Both the position numbers and the translations under genes were made by a program. Positions 18,559 to 26,812 of a DNA stretch of 64,000 nucleotides are shown here, piece after piece (within the stretch, counting starts at the first letter, position 1; every line of letters starts with the position of its first letter). Origin of the DNA: Sulfitobacter sp. F26204 (GTDB taxonomy: Bacteria > Pseudomonadota > Alphaproteobacteria > Rhodobacterales > Rhodobacteraceae); NCBI RefSeq assembly GCF_026410305.1, contig NZ_JAPMLQ010000008.1:1-64000 (forward strand), written 5' to 3'. The notes beneath the pieces are model-generated. The model ran no database searches and was not told the origin of the DNA. It saw nothing but the letters and a program-made list of their open reading frames with translations.

Positions 18559-19533
18559 CTAGCCGACCAATTGGATGACAGGAAAAACATCAAAAGCAGT
18601 GCGCAGCCTGCTGCCCGAACGCATTGTGGCCATGCGCCCAGTGTTCATGCGCAAGAAAGGCGTCGCATGGTTGGTAACCAATGGAGTCAACACCAACATG
18701 CCGGCAACACCTTCTTCCACCTGCTCCATCGTTTGCGGGTCCAGTATTTCAGGGTAACAATAGTCTGACCAGAACCGGAAACCATAGCATTCCGCGTCTT
18801 CACACCCCAACATCATCAATTCGCTCAAGGCCAGACAATCGCGCACCTCTGCCCCCCACTTCTGCGATAAGGAACGCCGTGTCTCATCTGACAAAGCCTC
18901 ACCGGTACAAAGCATCCTGCGCACACCGTCAATGACCAGATCAACCTTCTGGTTTGCCGCCAATTGCGCCAAGGCAAGGCCGGTACTCACTCGACCGATC
19001 CAGGCAGATGGCTGCAACAGGCGCACAAGATCAAGCTGAGCAGATAGATCCTCTGCCCCGCAACAAACCATTGCTATGCCGATTTCCGTGGCACTCTGCG
19101 CCATAAGATGACCTGTGGGGTCCATTCCCATCGGCAGCGAAAGATGCGTCAGATCATCCTCACCCAATCCCCCAAGAACCAAGGCGCGTTTGACACCGAC
19201 CATCGCATAGCGTTGATCCCGTGAGGTTCGCGGAAACAAGAGGCCTGTGTCGTCGCTCCGCCAAAATTCAACGATGTCTTTCCGCTCTGAGACACAGAAA
19301 GCTTGGAGAAAGGCCTCTTGCCCCATCGTTTTCATAGCCGACATTTCAAGAATCGGAATTTTTGCCCATTCTTCCGGCCGACTGACGTGATCAACGTTGA
19401 TATGATCCAGGCGGCCCCGATAAAACGGGGCCTTGCGGGCCTTAATAACAGCATTGATCCGCCCAAGGGTCTGTACATTCTGCATCCCCCCGACGCTTTC
19501 GGGAATGCCCAAATCAACAACCGGATTGATCAT
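18559..19533 (-). CDS. Shortened, degenerate PaaK-like (phenylacetate-CoA ligase family) protein
   Basis: A 324-residue relative of PaaK-type adenylate-forming enzymes, which are usually about 430 residues. Similarity runs from an N-terminal helical part through the middle (YAMVGVKRALVLGGLGEDD, then LVTNHATPFLRMNTG). The ATP loop expected as SSGTTGKP reads RSDDTGLLFP, and the protein stops at FDVFPVIQLVG, where the small C-terminal lid domain would begin. It is therefore either a non-ligase relative or a decaying gene. It is the last gene of the Liv transporter operon, 54 bases after ridA, and converges on the hydrolase gene with only 8 bases between them. Confidence 0.65.
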   Translation of the reverse strand: MINPVVDLGIPESVGGMQNVQTLGRINAVIKARKAPFYRGRLDHINVDHVSRPEEWAKIPILEMSAMKTMGQEAFLQAFCVSERKDIVEFWRSDDTGLLFPRTSRDQRYAMVGVKRALVLGGLGEDDLTHLSLPMGMDPTGHLMAQSATEIGIAMVCCGAEDLSAQLDLVRLLQPSAWIGRVSTGLALAQLAANQKVDLVIDGVRRMLCTGEALSDETRRSLSQKWGAEVRDCLALSELMMLGCEDAECYGFRFWSDYCYPEILDPQTMEQVEEGVAGMLVLTPLVTNHATPFLRMNTGRMATMRSGSRLRTAFDVFPVIQLVG

Positions 19534-19587
19534 TTACCTGCCTTCACCTTGGGTTCAGGTCCAGGGTAGCGACCACCTGCCTCGGCG

Positions 19588-19980
19588 TCAAAGCACCGCT
19601 GTCGCTTCGATCTCCAACAGGGCTTCATCCTCGATCAGGCCCGCAACCACAACCATTGTCATTGCAGGAAAATGGCGGCCCAACACCTTGCGGTAAACCC
19701 CACCCACTTCCGCTTGTCGCGCAAGGTATTCTTTTTTATCAATGACATACCATGTCAGCCTTACGATGTCTTCCACCTTGCCGCCCGCGGCTTCCAAGAC
19801 GGCGACAATATTCAACAATGCCTGTTCCATCTGACCAATAAAATCGTGGCTTTCAAACACCTGTTCACCCGTCCAGCCGATTTGCCCACCAATAAACAGA
19901 TGGTTGTCTGCCGTTTTGACCCCATTGGCATAGCCTTTGGCCTTGGTCCAACCCTCTGGTTGTATCACTTCATGCGGCAT
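19588..19980 (-). CDS. RidA/YjgF/Rid-family protein
   Basis: A 130-residue protein of the Rid family: N-terminal GWTKAKGYANGVKTADNHLFIGGQIGW, the EQALLNIVAVLEAAGGKVEDIVRLTWYV segment and FPAMTMVVVAGLIEDEALLEIEATAVL at the end. Rid proteins hydrolyse reactive enamines and imines, and subgroups act as deaminases in aromatic breakdown. The usual RidA C-terminal Arg (xxxRxxxE, at about residue 105) reads as GLIEDEALLEIEA, so a subgroup other than classic RidA is likely. It begins 12 bases after livF. Its presence in this operon suggests a nitrogen-containing intermediate. Confidence 0.8.
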   Translation of the reverse strand: MPHEVIQPEGWTKAKGYANGVKTADNHLFIGGQIGWTGEQVFESHDFIGQMEQALLNIVAVLEAAGGKVEDIVRLTWYVIDKKEYLARQAEVGGVYRKVLGRHFPAMTMVVVAGLIEDEALLEIEATAVL

Positions 19981-19991
19981 TTTATGTCCCT

Positions 19992-20681
19992 CTAAATTCC
20001 AAGATAACGGTCTGTTGTTTCAGTGTTCAGCGCATCGATGCTGCCGGTCCATACAGATTTGCCCCGCTCCAGGATCACCACTTGATCGGCGACCTGGCGC
20101 AGTTCGCTCAGGGTCTTGTCTACCACCAAAATCGACAGATCCCCGGTTTGTTTCAATGTTGCGATTGCAGACCAGATTTCCTGACGCACCACAGGAGCAA
20201 GTCCTTCTGTCGCCTCATCCAAAATCAACAAGCGCGGGTTTGTCATCAGGGCACGCCCAATCGCCAACATCTGCTGTTCGCCCCCTGAGAGCGACGCAGC
20301 AAACTGATCACCGCGTTCCTGCAACCGCGGAAACAGCGCATGCACCGCAGCAAAATCCCAGACACCGGGTTGCGCCGATGCATAGAGGTTTTCGTAAACG
20401 GTAAGGTTGCTGAAGCACCGCCGCCCCTCCGGTACAAGCCCAAGGCCAAGCCGCGCGGCCTTGTGTGTCGGCAATCCTGAGATGTCCTGGCCCGCAAAGG
20501 ATACGGTCCCGCCCGTGTTTTTCAGCATTCGGCAAATCACTTTGATCGTCGTAGACTTGCCCATGCCATTGCGGCCCATCAAGGCCAGAACCTGACCTTC
20601 GTCAATGTTCAGATCCACACCGAACAAGGCCTGCGACGCACCGTAAGAGGCGGTTATCCCGTGCATGTCCAGCAGGCTCAT
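19992..20681 (-). CDS. LivF-type ABC transporter ATPase (branched-chain/aromatic acid class)
   Basis: A 229-residue ATPase with Walker A GRNGMGKST (residues about 37-45), Q-loop, signature SLSGGEQQMLAIGRAL and Walker B LLILDEATEGLAP. The E-A-TEGLAP wording is typical of LivF. The start overlaps the end of livG by 4 bases. It forms the second ATPase of a high-affinity hydrophobic amino acid or aromatic acid uptake system with the four genes upstream. Confidence 0.9.
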   Translation of the reverse strand: MSLLDMHGITASYGASQALFGVDLNIDEGQVLALMGRNGMGKSTTIKVICRMLKNTGGTVSFAGQDISGLPTHKAARLGLGLVPEGRRCFSNLTVYENLYASAQPGVWDFAAVHALFPRLQERGDQFAASLSGGEQQMLAIGRALMTNPRLLILDEATEGLAPVVRQEIWSAIATLKQTGDLSILVVDKTLSELRQVADQVVILERGKSVWTGSIDALNTETTDRYLGI

Positions 20682-21433
20682 ATCGCGTCCTCTTCACCCA
20701 GATAGGCCACGCGCACTTCGGGGTTTGCACGTATGTCATCGACAGTCCCGGTGGCAATGATCTTGCCATAGACCAGCACCGAAATCCGATCTGCACAGGC
20801 AAACACTGCGTCCATGTCATGTTCGACCAACAGAATTGGCGCCTCTTGTTTCAATTCTTGCAGAAATTCGGTCAGTGCCTTTGATCCCTCCGCGCCCATT
20901 CCGGCCATGGGTTCATCCATAAGGAAAGCGCGCGGTGCAAGGGTCAGGGCCACAGCGACTTCCAACTGGCGGCGTTGCCCGTGCGACAATTCAGCGGTGA
21001 TCGCATTTTCCTGCGCTTCCAGCCCCACCCGTTTCAGGGACTCCCGTGCCCGGTCCAATAGGGCTTTGTCCTTCATAGCCGGTGTAAAGAGCCGAAACAC
21101 CTTACCGCTTTGACCGATGGCGCCCAGCACGGCGTTTTCCAGAACGGTATATTCCATCGCTAACGCGGATATTTGAAATGTACGGCCCAACCCCCGTCGC
21201 GCCCGCTGTGCGGTATTCAATCTGGTGACATCATTGCCCAGAAACTCGATTGATCCGCTGTCAGGTCTCAATCCTCCAGCGATCTGTTTTATCAAGGTCG
21301 ACTTGCCTGCTCCATTCGGGCCGATCAGGGCATGAATCTCCCCTTGTCTGAGGTCCAGGGAAATGCCGTCACTCGCATTCAACGCGCCAAAGCTTTTGCG
21401 GATATTGCGTACAGACAGAATGCTATCCGTCAT
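20678..21433 (-). CDS. LivG-type ABC transporter ATPase
   Basis: A 251-residue ATPase with Walker A GPNGAGKST, signature LSHGQRRQLEVAVAL and Walker B AFLMDEPMAGMGAEGS. The C-terminal extension (GKIIATGTVDDIRANPEVRVAYLGE) is the LivG-type tail. It overlaps livM by 11 bases and livF by 4 bases. The DEPMAGMG wording differs slightly from the common DEPAAGMN and is shared by urea- and aromatic-type Liv systems. Confidence 0.9.
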   Translation of the reverse strand: MTDSILSVRNIRKSFGALNASDGISLDLRQGEIHALIGPNGAGKSTLIKQIAGGLRPDSGSIEFLGNDVTRLNTAQRARRGLGRTFQISALAMEYTVLENAVLGAIGQSGKVFRLFTPAMKDKALLDRARESLKRVGLEAQENAITAELSHGQRRQLEVAVALTLAPRAFLMDEPMAGMGAEGSKALTEFLQELKQEAPILLVEHDMDAVFACADRISVLVYGKIIATGTVDDIRANPEVRVAYLGEEDAI

Positions 21434-22409
21434 GACTCACCTCCCGCTTTGCCAATTTGCCAATGATGCCTCCCTTTGCAAACAGCACGACACCCAACAG
21501 GATTGCGCCCAGATAGATGAACCAGTATTCCGATAACCCCCCTAGGAAATGTTCCAACAAGATATAAAGAGCAGCGCCCAGTACAGGACCGAATAAGCGC
21601 CCAACCCCGCCGAGAATGATAAATATCATGATCTCTCCCGAGATCTGCCAAGAGAACATCGTCGGACTGACAAACCGGTTGAGATCGGCAAACAGGGCAC
21701 CTGCCAGTCCCGTAATGGCCCCCGAGATGACAAAGGCAACCAGTCGGACGCGATAAACATTAATTCCAACGGTCTGAACCCGTTCTTCATTCTGGTGCGC
21801 CCCGTTTAGTGCCAGACCAAAGGGCGATTTGTTGATCCGGTCCACCAGAAACAGCGCTGCACAAAGCAACACAAAGCAGATGCCGTAAAATTGGATCGGG
21901 TCCAGTGTATTCAGCCCCGGAAACTGGTTGCGGACATAAATCGAAAGGCCATCCTCACCGCCGTAAGCAGGCCAGGAGATCGTAAAGTAATACAACATCT
22001 GGCCAAAGGCGAGCGTGACCATGATGAAATAGACTCCGCTTGTACGCAAACTCAGCGCCCCGACAAGCAAGGCCAGAAGCGCGGACATCACGATTGCAAC
22101 CAACCAGATTACCGGCATCGCATTGGTGCCTTCGATCAAAAAAGGTACCTGCAGGATCGGTTCGTAGTTTTGCGCATGGCTTGCAAGAATGCCCATTACA
22201 TAGCCACCGACACCAAAATAGGCGGCATGACCAAAACTGACCAATCCGCCCTGCCCCAACGCGAGGTTCAGACCGACACCGGCCAGTGCAAAGATCACCG
22301 CGCGCGTAGCCAGCGTGACGGTAAACGGTTCTCCAGTGACATAGGCATGGGCGGGGACCACCAAGAGAAGTGCCAGCACGATCAGATTGATATAACGTTC
22401 ACGCAACAT
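21423..22409 (-). CDS. LivM-type ABC transporter permease
   Basis: A 328-residue inner-membrane protein with about nine hydrophobic segments and the LivM signature GLNLALGQGGLVSFGHAAYFGVGGY near residues 46-70. The late EAA-type region is GAITGLAGALFADLNRFVSP. It is separated from livH by one base and overlaps livG, so the five transporter genes form one operon. Confidence 0.9.
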   Translation of the reverse strand: MLRERYINLIVLALLLVVPAHAYVTGEPFTVTLATRAVIFALAGVGLNLALGQGGLVSFGHAAYFGVGGYVMGILASHAQNYEPILQVPFLIEGTNAMPVIWLVAIVMSALLALLVGALSLRTSGVYFIMVTLAFGQMLYYFTISWPAYGGEDGLSIYVRNQFPGLNTLDPIQFYGICFVLLCAALFLVDRINKSPFGLALNGAHQNEERVQTVGINVYRVRLVAFVISGAITGLAGALFADLNRFVSPTMFSWQISGEIMIFIILGGVGRLFGPVLGAALYILLEHFLGGLSEYWFIYLGAILLGVVLFAKGGIIGKLAKREVSHDG

Positions 22410-22410
22410 G

Positions 22411-23328
22411 CTATGTGGCCCCGAACAGGCCGGTGGGTTTGAACAGCAAGACCCCCGCCATCAAAATATAGATCAACATCGAAGCCAGTGCGGATCCGAC
22501 TGTTGTGGCGGCCGATGCCTCCATGAAGCTACCAAAGACCAGTGGCAGCATCGTGCGCCCAAGGGTATCGGTCAGCCCCACCAGAATTGCGCCTGCAAAG
22601 GCACCTTTGATTGATCCGATGCCGCCGATCACGATCACCACAAAGGCAAGAATCAGCACCGGTTCTCCCATACCTACCTCTACCGACTGGATCGCACCAA
22701 CCAACGCACCTGACAATCCGGCAAGGGCCGCGCCCAGAGCAAATACCATTGTATAGAGCACCGAAATATCCACTCCCAGAGCTGCGATCATCTCGCGGTC
22801 GTTTTCACCCGCACGGATACGCATGCCGACACGGGTCTTGGAAATCAGCAGGAACAGGCCCACTGCCACGGCCAGGCCGATCCCGATTATTGTCAATCGG
22901 TATAGCGAATACTGAATACCACCTGGCAGCGTGATCGACCCTTTCAACACCTCCGGTACGTTCAGGAACAAAGGGAAGGATCCGAAAATCCAGCGAGTCG
23001 CTTCGGAAAAGATCAGGATCAGGGCGAAGGTGGCCAGGACCTGTTCCAGATGGTCCCGCGCATATAATCGTCGAATGATCGTAAGTTCGACCAGTGCCCC
23101 TACAATTGCGGCCGCAACCAGACTGGCGATCAGCGCAAGAAAGAAATTGCCCGTCCACCCGGCAACCGCCGCCGCGGCGAAGGCCCCGATCATATACAGC
23201 GACCCATGCGCGAGGTTAATCAACCCCATCACGCCAAAGATCAACGTGAGGCCGGCCGCCATCAGAAACAACATCACGCCGAATTGCAATCCGTTGAGAA
23301 TCTGTTCGATCAACAGAAGAGTATTCAT
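22411..23328 (-). CDS. LivH-type ABC transporter permease
   Basis: A 305-residue inner-membrane protein with GVMGLINLAHGSLYMIGAF near residues 32-50, the classic LivH N-terminal motif, and GGIGSIKGAFAGAILVGL near residue 235. About eight hydrophobic segments are present. It follows the binding-protein gene after 54 bases that hold a hairpin. Confidence 0.9.
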   Translation of the reverse strand: MNTLLLIEQILNGLQFGVMLFLMAAGLTLIFGVMGLINLAHGSLYMIGAFAAAAVAGWTGNFFLALIASLVAAAIVGALVELTIIRRLYARDHLEQVLATFALILIFSEATRWIFGSFPLFLNVPEVLKGSITLPGGIQYSLYRLTIIGIGLAVAVGLFLLISKTRVGMRIRAGENDREMIAALGVDISVLYTMVFALGAALAGLSGALVGAIQSVEVGMGEPVLILAFVVIVIGGIGSIKGAFAGAILVGLTDTLGRTMLPLVFGSFMEASAATTVGSALASMLIYILMAGVLLFKPTGLFGAT

Positions 23329-23346
23329 CCACCCGCCTCATTTTAT

Positions 23347-23373
23347 AGGGCCGCCACCCTGTGCAGCGGCCCT
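23347..23373 (-). promoter_or_regulatory. Hairpin between livK and livH
   Basis: AGGGCCGC at 23347-23354 pairs with GCGGCCCT at 23366-23373, with an 11-base loop. It lies in the transcript between the abundant binding protein and the permease genes. No T-run follows on the minus strand, so it is more likely an mRNA-stability element that lets livK mRNA accumulate than a full terminator. Confidence 0.45.
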
Positions 23374-23382
23374 GTTTGGCTC

Positions 23383-24555
23383 TTACATCTTGCACTCGGC
23401 GGCATAGACGTCTTGGTGTGCCGTCAGGCCGGTACTGATGATCTTGTTGGTGTAAACATCGCCTTCTTTGATCACTTCGCGGACATAGATGTTCTGGATT
23501 GGGTGGTGGTTGTTACCAAACTTGAAATCCCCGCGAACCGACTCAAAATCAGCTTCTTTCAGTGCCGCGCGAAAGGCGTCCGCGTCCTTGACATCGGCCT
23601 TGGCCATCGCGCTCAGGATCAGGTTCGCCGTGTCGAAACCCTGACTTGCATAAAGTGACGGCAGCCGGCCGAACTCAGCTTGAAACGTTTCCACAAAGGC
23701 CTTGTTGGCCGCATTGTCGAGATCCTTGTTCCACTGCGAGGTATTCTTTACACCCAGCGCCGCTTCTCCCACTGCCTGCAAGATCCCCTGATCAAAGCTG
23801 AAAGCCGGCCCGACAACGGGCAGATCAATGCCGCTGTCCGCATATTGTTTGAGAAAGGAAATCCCCATGCCGCCAGGCAGGAAAAAGTAGACACTGTCGG
23901 CATCAGAGGCACGGATCTGTGCAATCTCGGCTGCATAGTCAGTCTGGCCAAGTTTTGTGTAAAGTTCACCTGACGGCGTGCCTTCAAACATCCGCTTGTA
24001 GCCTGTCAGAGCGTCCTTGCCCGCTGGATAGTTCGGCGCAAGGATAAAGCTGTTCTTGTAACCGGCTTGCGTTGCATAAGCACCTGCCGCTTCGTGCAGA
24101 TTGTCGTTTTGCCAGGCAACGTTGAAATAGTTCTCATGGCACCCTTTGCCAGCCAATTGCGCAGGGCCAGCATTGGCGGAAATATAAAATTTCCCCTGGG
24201 CTGTGGTTGCCGGCGCAACGGCCATGGCAAGGTTGGACCATACGATCCCCGTCATGATGTCGACTTTTTCAGACTGAATCATCTTGTCGGCCAATTGCAC
24301 GGCGACGTCGGGTTTGCGCTGGTCATCTTCGATCACCACCTCGATATTTTCATTGCCGGATTGCCCGATGGCCAGCATAAAGCCGTCGCGAATGTCGACA
24401 CCCAGACCGGCACCACCGCCTGTCAAGGTTGTGATCAATCCGACCTTTACCTTGCCACCGTGGCCATCGGCCAATGTAGGCGATGCCATTGCAAGAGCAA
24501 CAGCAGTCACCGTGCCCAATGCCTTAAGCGTTAGTTTAGCTTTCGTTGAAATCAT
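23383..24555 (-). CDS. Periplasmic substrate-binding protein of the Liv-type ABC transporter
   Basis: A 390-residue exported protein. The signal peptide ends near residue 29 (MASPTLADG). The mature part starts KVKVGLITTLTGGGAGLG, the standard opening of Peripla_BP_6 (LivJ-like) proteins. Further family segments are KVDIMTGIVWSNLAMAVAPA and YASQGFDTANLILSAM. As first gene of the operon it sets the substrate range. Its neighbours (gentisate cleavage genes, RidA, PaaK-like protein) suggest an aromatic or amino-aromatic acid rather than leucine; this is inference. Confidence 0.88.
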   Translation of the reverse strand: MISTKAKLTLKALGTVTAVALAMASPTLADGHGGKVKVGLITTLTGGGAGLGVDIRDGFMLAIGQSGNENIEVVIEDDQRKPDVAVQLADKMIQSEKVDIMTGIVWSNLAMAVAPATTAQGKFYISANAGPAQLAGKGCHENYFNVAWQNDNLHEAAGAYATQAGYKNSFILAPNYPAGKDALTGYKRMFEGTPSGELYTKLGQTDYAAEIAQIRASDADSVYFFLPGGMGISFLKQYADSGIDLPVVGPAFSFDQGILQAVGEAALGVKNTSQWNKDLDNAANKAFVETFQAEFGRLPSLYASQGFDTANLILSAMAKADVKDADAFRAALKEADFESVRGDFKFGNNHHPIQNIYVREVIKEGDVYTNKIISTGLTAHQDVYAAECKM

Positions 24556-24683
24556 TTACTTTCTCCCAGTTCATACAGGTGCTTGTGATGCAGCCTTGCG
24601 GACACTTTGTGCCGCGGCGATGCCAATTGAAATGGCTTATTTGCAAAACGCTACTCTGGTCGATCTTTTATTTCAAGCTCAAA

Positions 24684-24701
24684 TAGTTTGAACTTCAACT
24701 A
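24684..24701 (-). promoter_or_regulatory. Candidate operator upstream of the Liv operon
   Basis: The stretch holds an 11-base perfect palindrome (TTGAA-C-TTCAA, 24688-24698) set inside AGT...ACT. A second, partly overlapping inverted pair (TCAAA/TTTGA, 24679-24691) lies next to it. It is about 130 bases upstream of the binding-protein start. The form resembles sites bound by MarR-type regulators of aromatic-acid genes. No regulator gene of that family is in the window. Confidence 0.35.
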
Positions 24702-24751
24702 AACTGCCCGCGGCCAGAATGTCCGCCGGAACTAAAGGCCAAGGCATACAC

Positions 24752-24784
24752 CCAAACAAAACGGCACCGGAAATTCCGGTGCCG
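24752..24784 (-). terminator. Rho-independent terminator of the cytochrome c gene
   Basis: CGGCACCGG (24762-24770) pairs perfectly with CCGGTGCCG (24776-24784) around a 5-base loop. On the minus strand it is followed by TTTTGTTTG. It lies 29 bases beyond the cytochrome c stop codon. Confidence 0.85.
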
Positions 24785-24813
24785 CATGCAAATCCAACAA
24801 CAGGATTTGTGAC

Positions 24814-25260
24814 TCAGTTGGCTTCGGGTCCAACCGACACCAGATAAGCCCAGACGTTCTTTGCGTCGGTTTCGTCTTTCAACTTGAAAGACATTTTCGA
24901 CTTGGCCTTTTTGTCGTCGTTATAGGTTCGCAGGAATGCCTTTGGGTCGGCAACATAGCTGACAAAGTCCGCTTCGTTCCATTCCAGACCCGCTTCGCCG
25001 GCAGCAACCAGTGATTTGCCGAACTTTTTACCAAATTCCGGCTCTGCCCCCGCAACGCGTGTGTACAAGCCATAGAGATCCGGACCACTGCGCCCGCCTT
25101 TTGCAATTTCCGTTCCATCAGCTGCGGTAATGGCATGGCAGGATTTGCACTTTTTAAAGACATTCTCGCCTTCTGCCGCGTCGCCTGTAGCATGACCATC
25201 GGCAAAGGCCGGGCCGGTAGCCATGGCGAGAGCCAGCGCTGTGATTTTCAACATGTTCAT
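24814..25260 (-). CDS. Periplasmic mono-haem cytochrome c (class I, c2-like)
   Basis: A 148-residue exported protein. The ATG at 25260 is chosen because AGGAG lies 7 bases upstream; an upstream in-frame start at 25314 would add an implausible polar leader. The signal peptide ends near residue 20 (GPAFADGH). The haem-binding motif CKSCH is at about residue 37, and the Met ligand is likely in AKSKMSFKL near residue 122. It fits soluble electron carriers between the bc1 complex and terminal oxidases or reaction centres. It has its own terminator and is divergent from idi. Confidence 0.87.
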   Translation of the reverse strand: MNMLKITALALAMATGPAFADGHATGDAAEGENVFKKCKSCHAITAADGTEIAKGGRSGPDLYGLYTRVAGAEPEFGKKFGKSLVAAGEAGLEWNEADFVSYVADPKAFLRTYNDDKKAKSKMSFKLKDETDAKNVWAYLVSVGPEAN

Positions 25261-25501
25261 CTGTGAACTCCTACTCCAATGTTCCTTTAGGCTACTTAGC
25301 GCATTTCTGACCAAGACACACCCCGTGCGACAAACGGTCGGACAGGTATTTCCTGTGTTTTATTGTCGCGCCAACTTGCGTTGGTTTTGCGCTCACCTGG
25401 CTTTTTGACACGCCAGCGCAACACCACCTAGGGCATATGGTTGCGCAGCCTGCGGGTAACTGCCAGAAACCTGTGACTGCAACGCGACAAGGGACGACAC
25501 G

Positions 25502-26032
25502 ATGCCCCCCAATGACATCATGATTCCCGCCTGGGTCGACGGCAAACTGGTTCCGGTTGAAAAGTTGGCGGTCCACCAACGTGGTCTGCGCCATCTCGCG
25601 GTCTCCGTCTTTGTCCTGTGTGAGGACAGGATCCTGCTGCAACAACGTGCTTTGGGGAAATATCACACCCCCGGTCTTTGGGCGAACACCTGCTGCACAC
25701 ACCCGATGTGGGGCGAAGACCCCCTCGCCTGTGCCCATCGCCGCCTCGCGGAAGAATTGGGAATCACGGGTCTGGATCTCGTTCATCGCGGCCAGGTCGA
25801 ATACCGTGCAGATGTTGGAAAAGGACTGATCGAACACGAGTTGGTCGATGTCTTTATCGCGCAGACCCAGAATGACTTGACGGTAAATCCAAACCCTGAA
25901 GAGGTCATGCACACAGATTGGCGCACACATGCGGAATTACAGAAAGATATTGCGCAAAAGCCAGTCAGTTTCACACCCTGGCTGCGTATATATCTGGAAA
26001 AACATGCCGACATGATCCTCGGCGGAACCTGA
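25502..26032 (+). CDS. idi: Isopentenyl-diphosphate delta-isomerase, type I
   Basis: A 176-residue Nudix-fold enzyme. The catalytic Cys is in LWANTCCTHP (about residues 59-68), a Nudix-like helix in AHRRLAEELGITG, and the metal-site Glu pair in LIEHELVDVF. It interconverts IPP and DMAPP for isoprenoid synthesis. Length and motifs match type I IDI. The 241 bases between it and the divergent cytochrome c gene contain TTGTCGCG and its inverse CGCGACAA about 115 bases apart, with no clear regulator site. In related phototrophs idi sits near photosynthesis genes; none are in this window. Confidence 0.9.
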   Translation: MPPNDIMIPAWVDGKLVPVEKLAVHQRGLRHLAVSVFVLCEDRILLQQRALGKYHTPGLWANTCCTHPMWGEDPLACAHRRLAEELGITGLDLVHRGQVEYRADVGKGLIEHELVDVFIAQTQNDLTVNPNPEEVMHTDWRTHAELQKDIAQKPVSFTPWLRIYLEKHADMILGGT

Positions 26033-26812
26033 TCGCGGTGTGTCCTGACCTGCCTCGGCATCGTCGAAAATGATGTCAAATACACGTTTTTTCCTGGTTA
26101 TCTCTCCTCCTTCATTTACTTACAGCCTGTCCCGGGCCGCGATCTAATTCCCCTTGAGTTCATCTTGAGCTTGATCGAACAAGGCCTGCGCCCGCCGCCA
26201 TGTTTCCTACAGGGGTTGCCGCATAAACGACATGGGCCAAGAAAAGCTGGAGTATTGGACGATCAAACGGTTCTTGTTTTCATCGTCCAGGTGTCAAGGG
26301 GTGCCAATCGGCGGTATCTGATTGTCTTAGCGGTCTTTTTTGCGTTTGCCTTGCAGGATTTCGTCCAGGGCCATGCCATCCTGATCAACCGAACACCAGA
26401 GCCAGAACTTGCGCGCATAGATTTTCACAACCACTTCATTCAGTTTCAAGATATTGGCGGGTTGAGACTGCCGACCTAGCACGCTCCGCGTAATGCGTGG
26501 TCCAGACTTCGTAATCTAACGACAGATCGTTTCGTATGAACCGTCAACGCCACACTGCAAAAACATCGCCTCCACTTCCCGAAGCCTGAGATTGAACCGG
26601 CAATGCAGCCAGAGTGCGTGGGTGATGATTGCCACGGATAGCGGTGGCGTTTGAACCAAAGCAGAAAATGCACGAGGCAGGCGTCCAGGAAATTACCGGC
26701 ACGTCACTGTTATGTGCCTGATCAGTGGCTTTGATAAAAGTTCGGAACCTAACGCAAGTTTCAAAGTTGTCCTTACACAGTTGAATGAAATCACAAAAGT
26801 GAGGCCAGTACC
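26033..26812. other. Gene-poor stretch with a transposase remnant
   Basis: No intact gene is visible. The middle and right part (26330-26690) is a dead IS6-type transposase on the minus strand; the first 300 and last 120 bases hold nothing I can name. Confidence 0.6.
26330..26690 (-). pseudogene. Remnant of an IS6-family transposase
   Basis: Reading the minus strand across frames gives LLWFKRHRYP, then after a frameshift AIITHALWLHCRFNLRLREV and EAMFLQCGVDGSYETI, and after a further shift LNEVVVKIYARKFWLWCSVD and QDGMALDEILQGKRKKDR. These match in order the start, helix-turn-helix and first DDE-region blocks of IS6-type transposases (FKxRHFP, LxYRDLEEM, DEVxVKxxGxxxWLWRAVDQDG). Stops and shifts break the frame and most of the C-terminal half is unrecognisable. 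No terminal inverted repeats were found. Confidence 0.75.

Noticed and set aside
25362..25491. TTGTCGCG and CGCGACAA as a paired operator upstream of idi
   Set aside because: The halves are over 100 bases apart and an 8-base match at that distance can be chance; no TGT-N12-ACA site was found.
26165..26479. Plus-strand open frame of 104 codons
   Set aside because: It is the opposite strand of the IS6 transposase remnant; composition and lack of motif fit a shadow.
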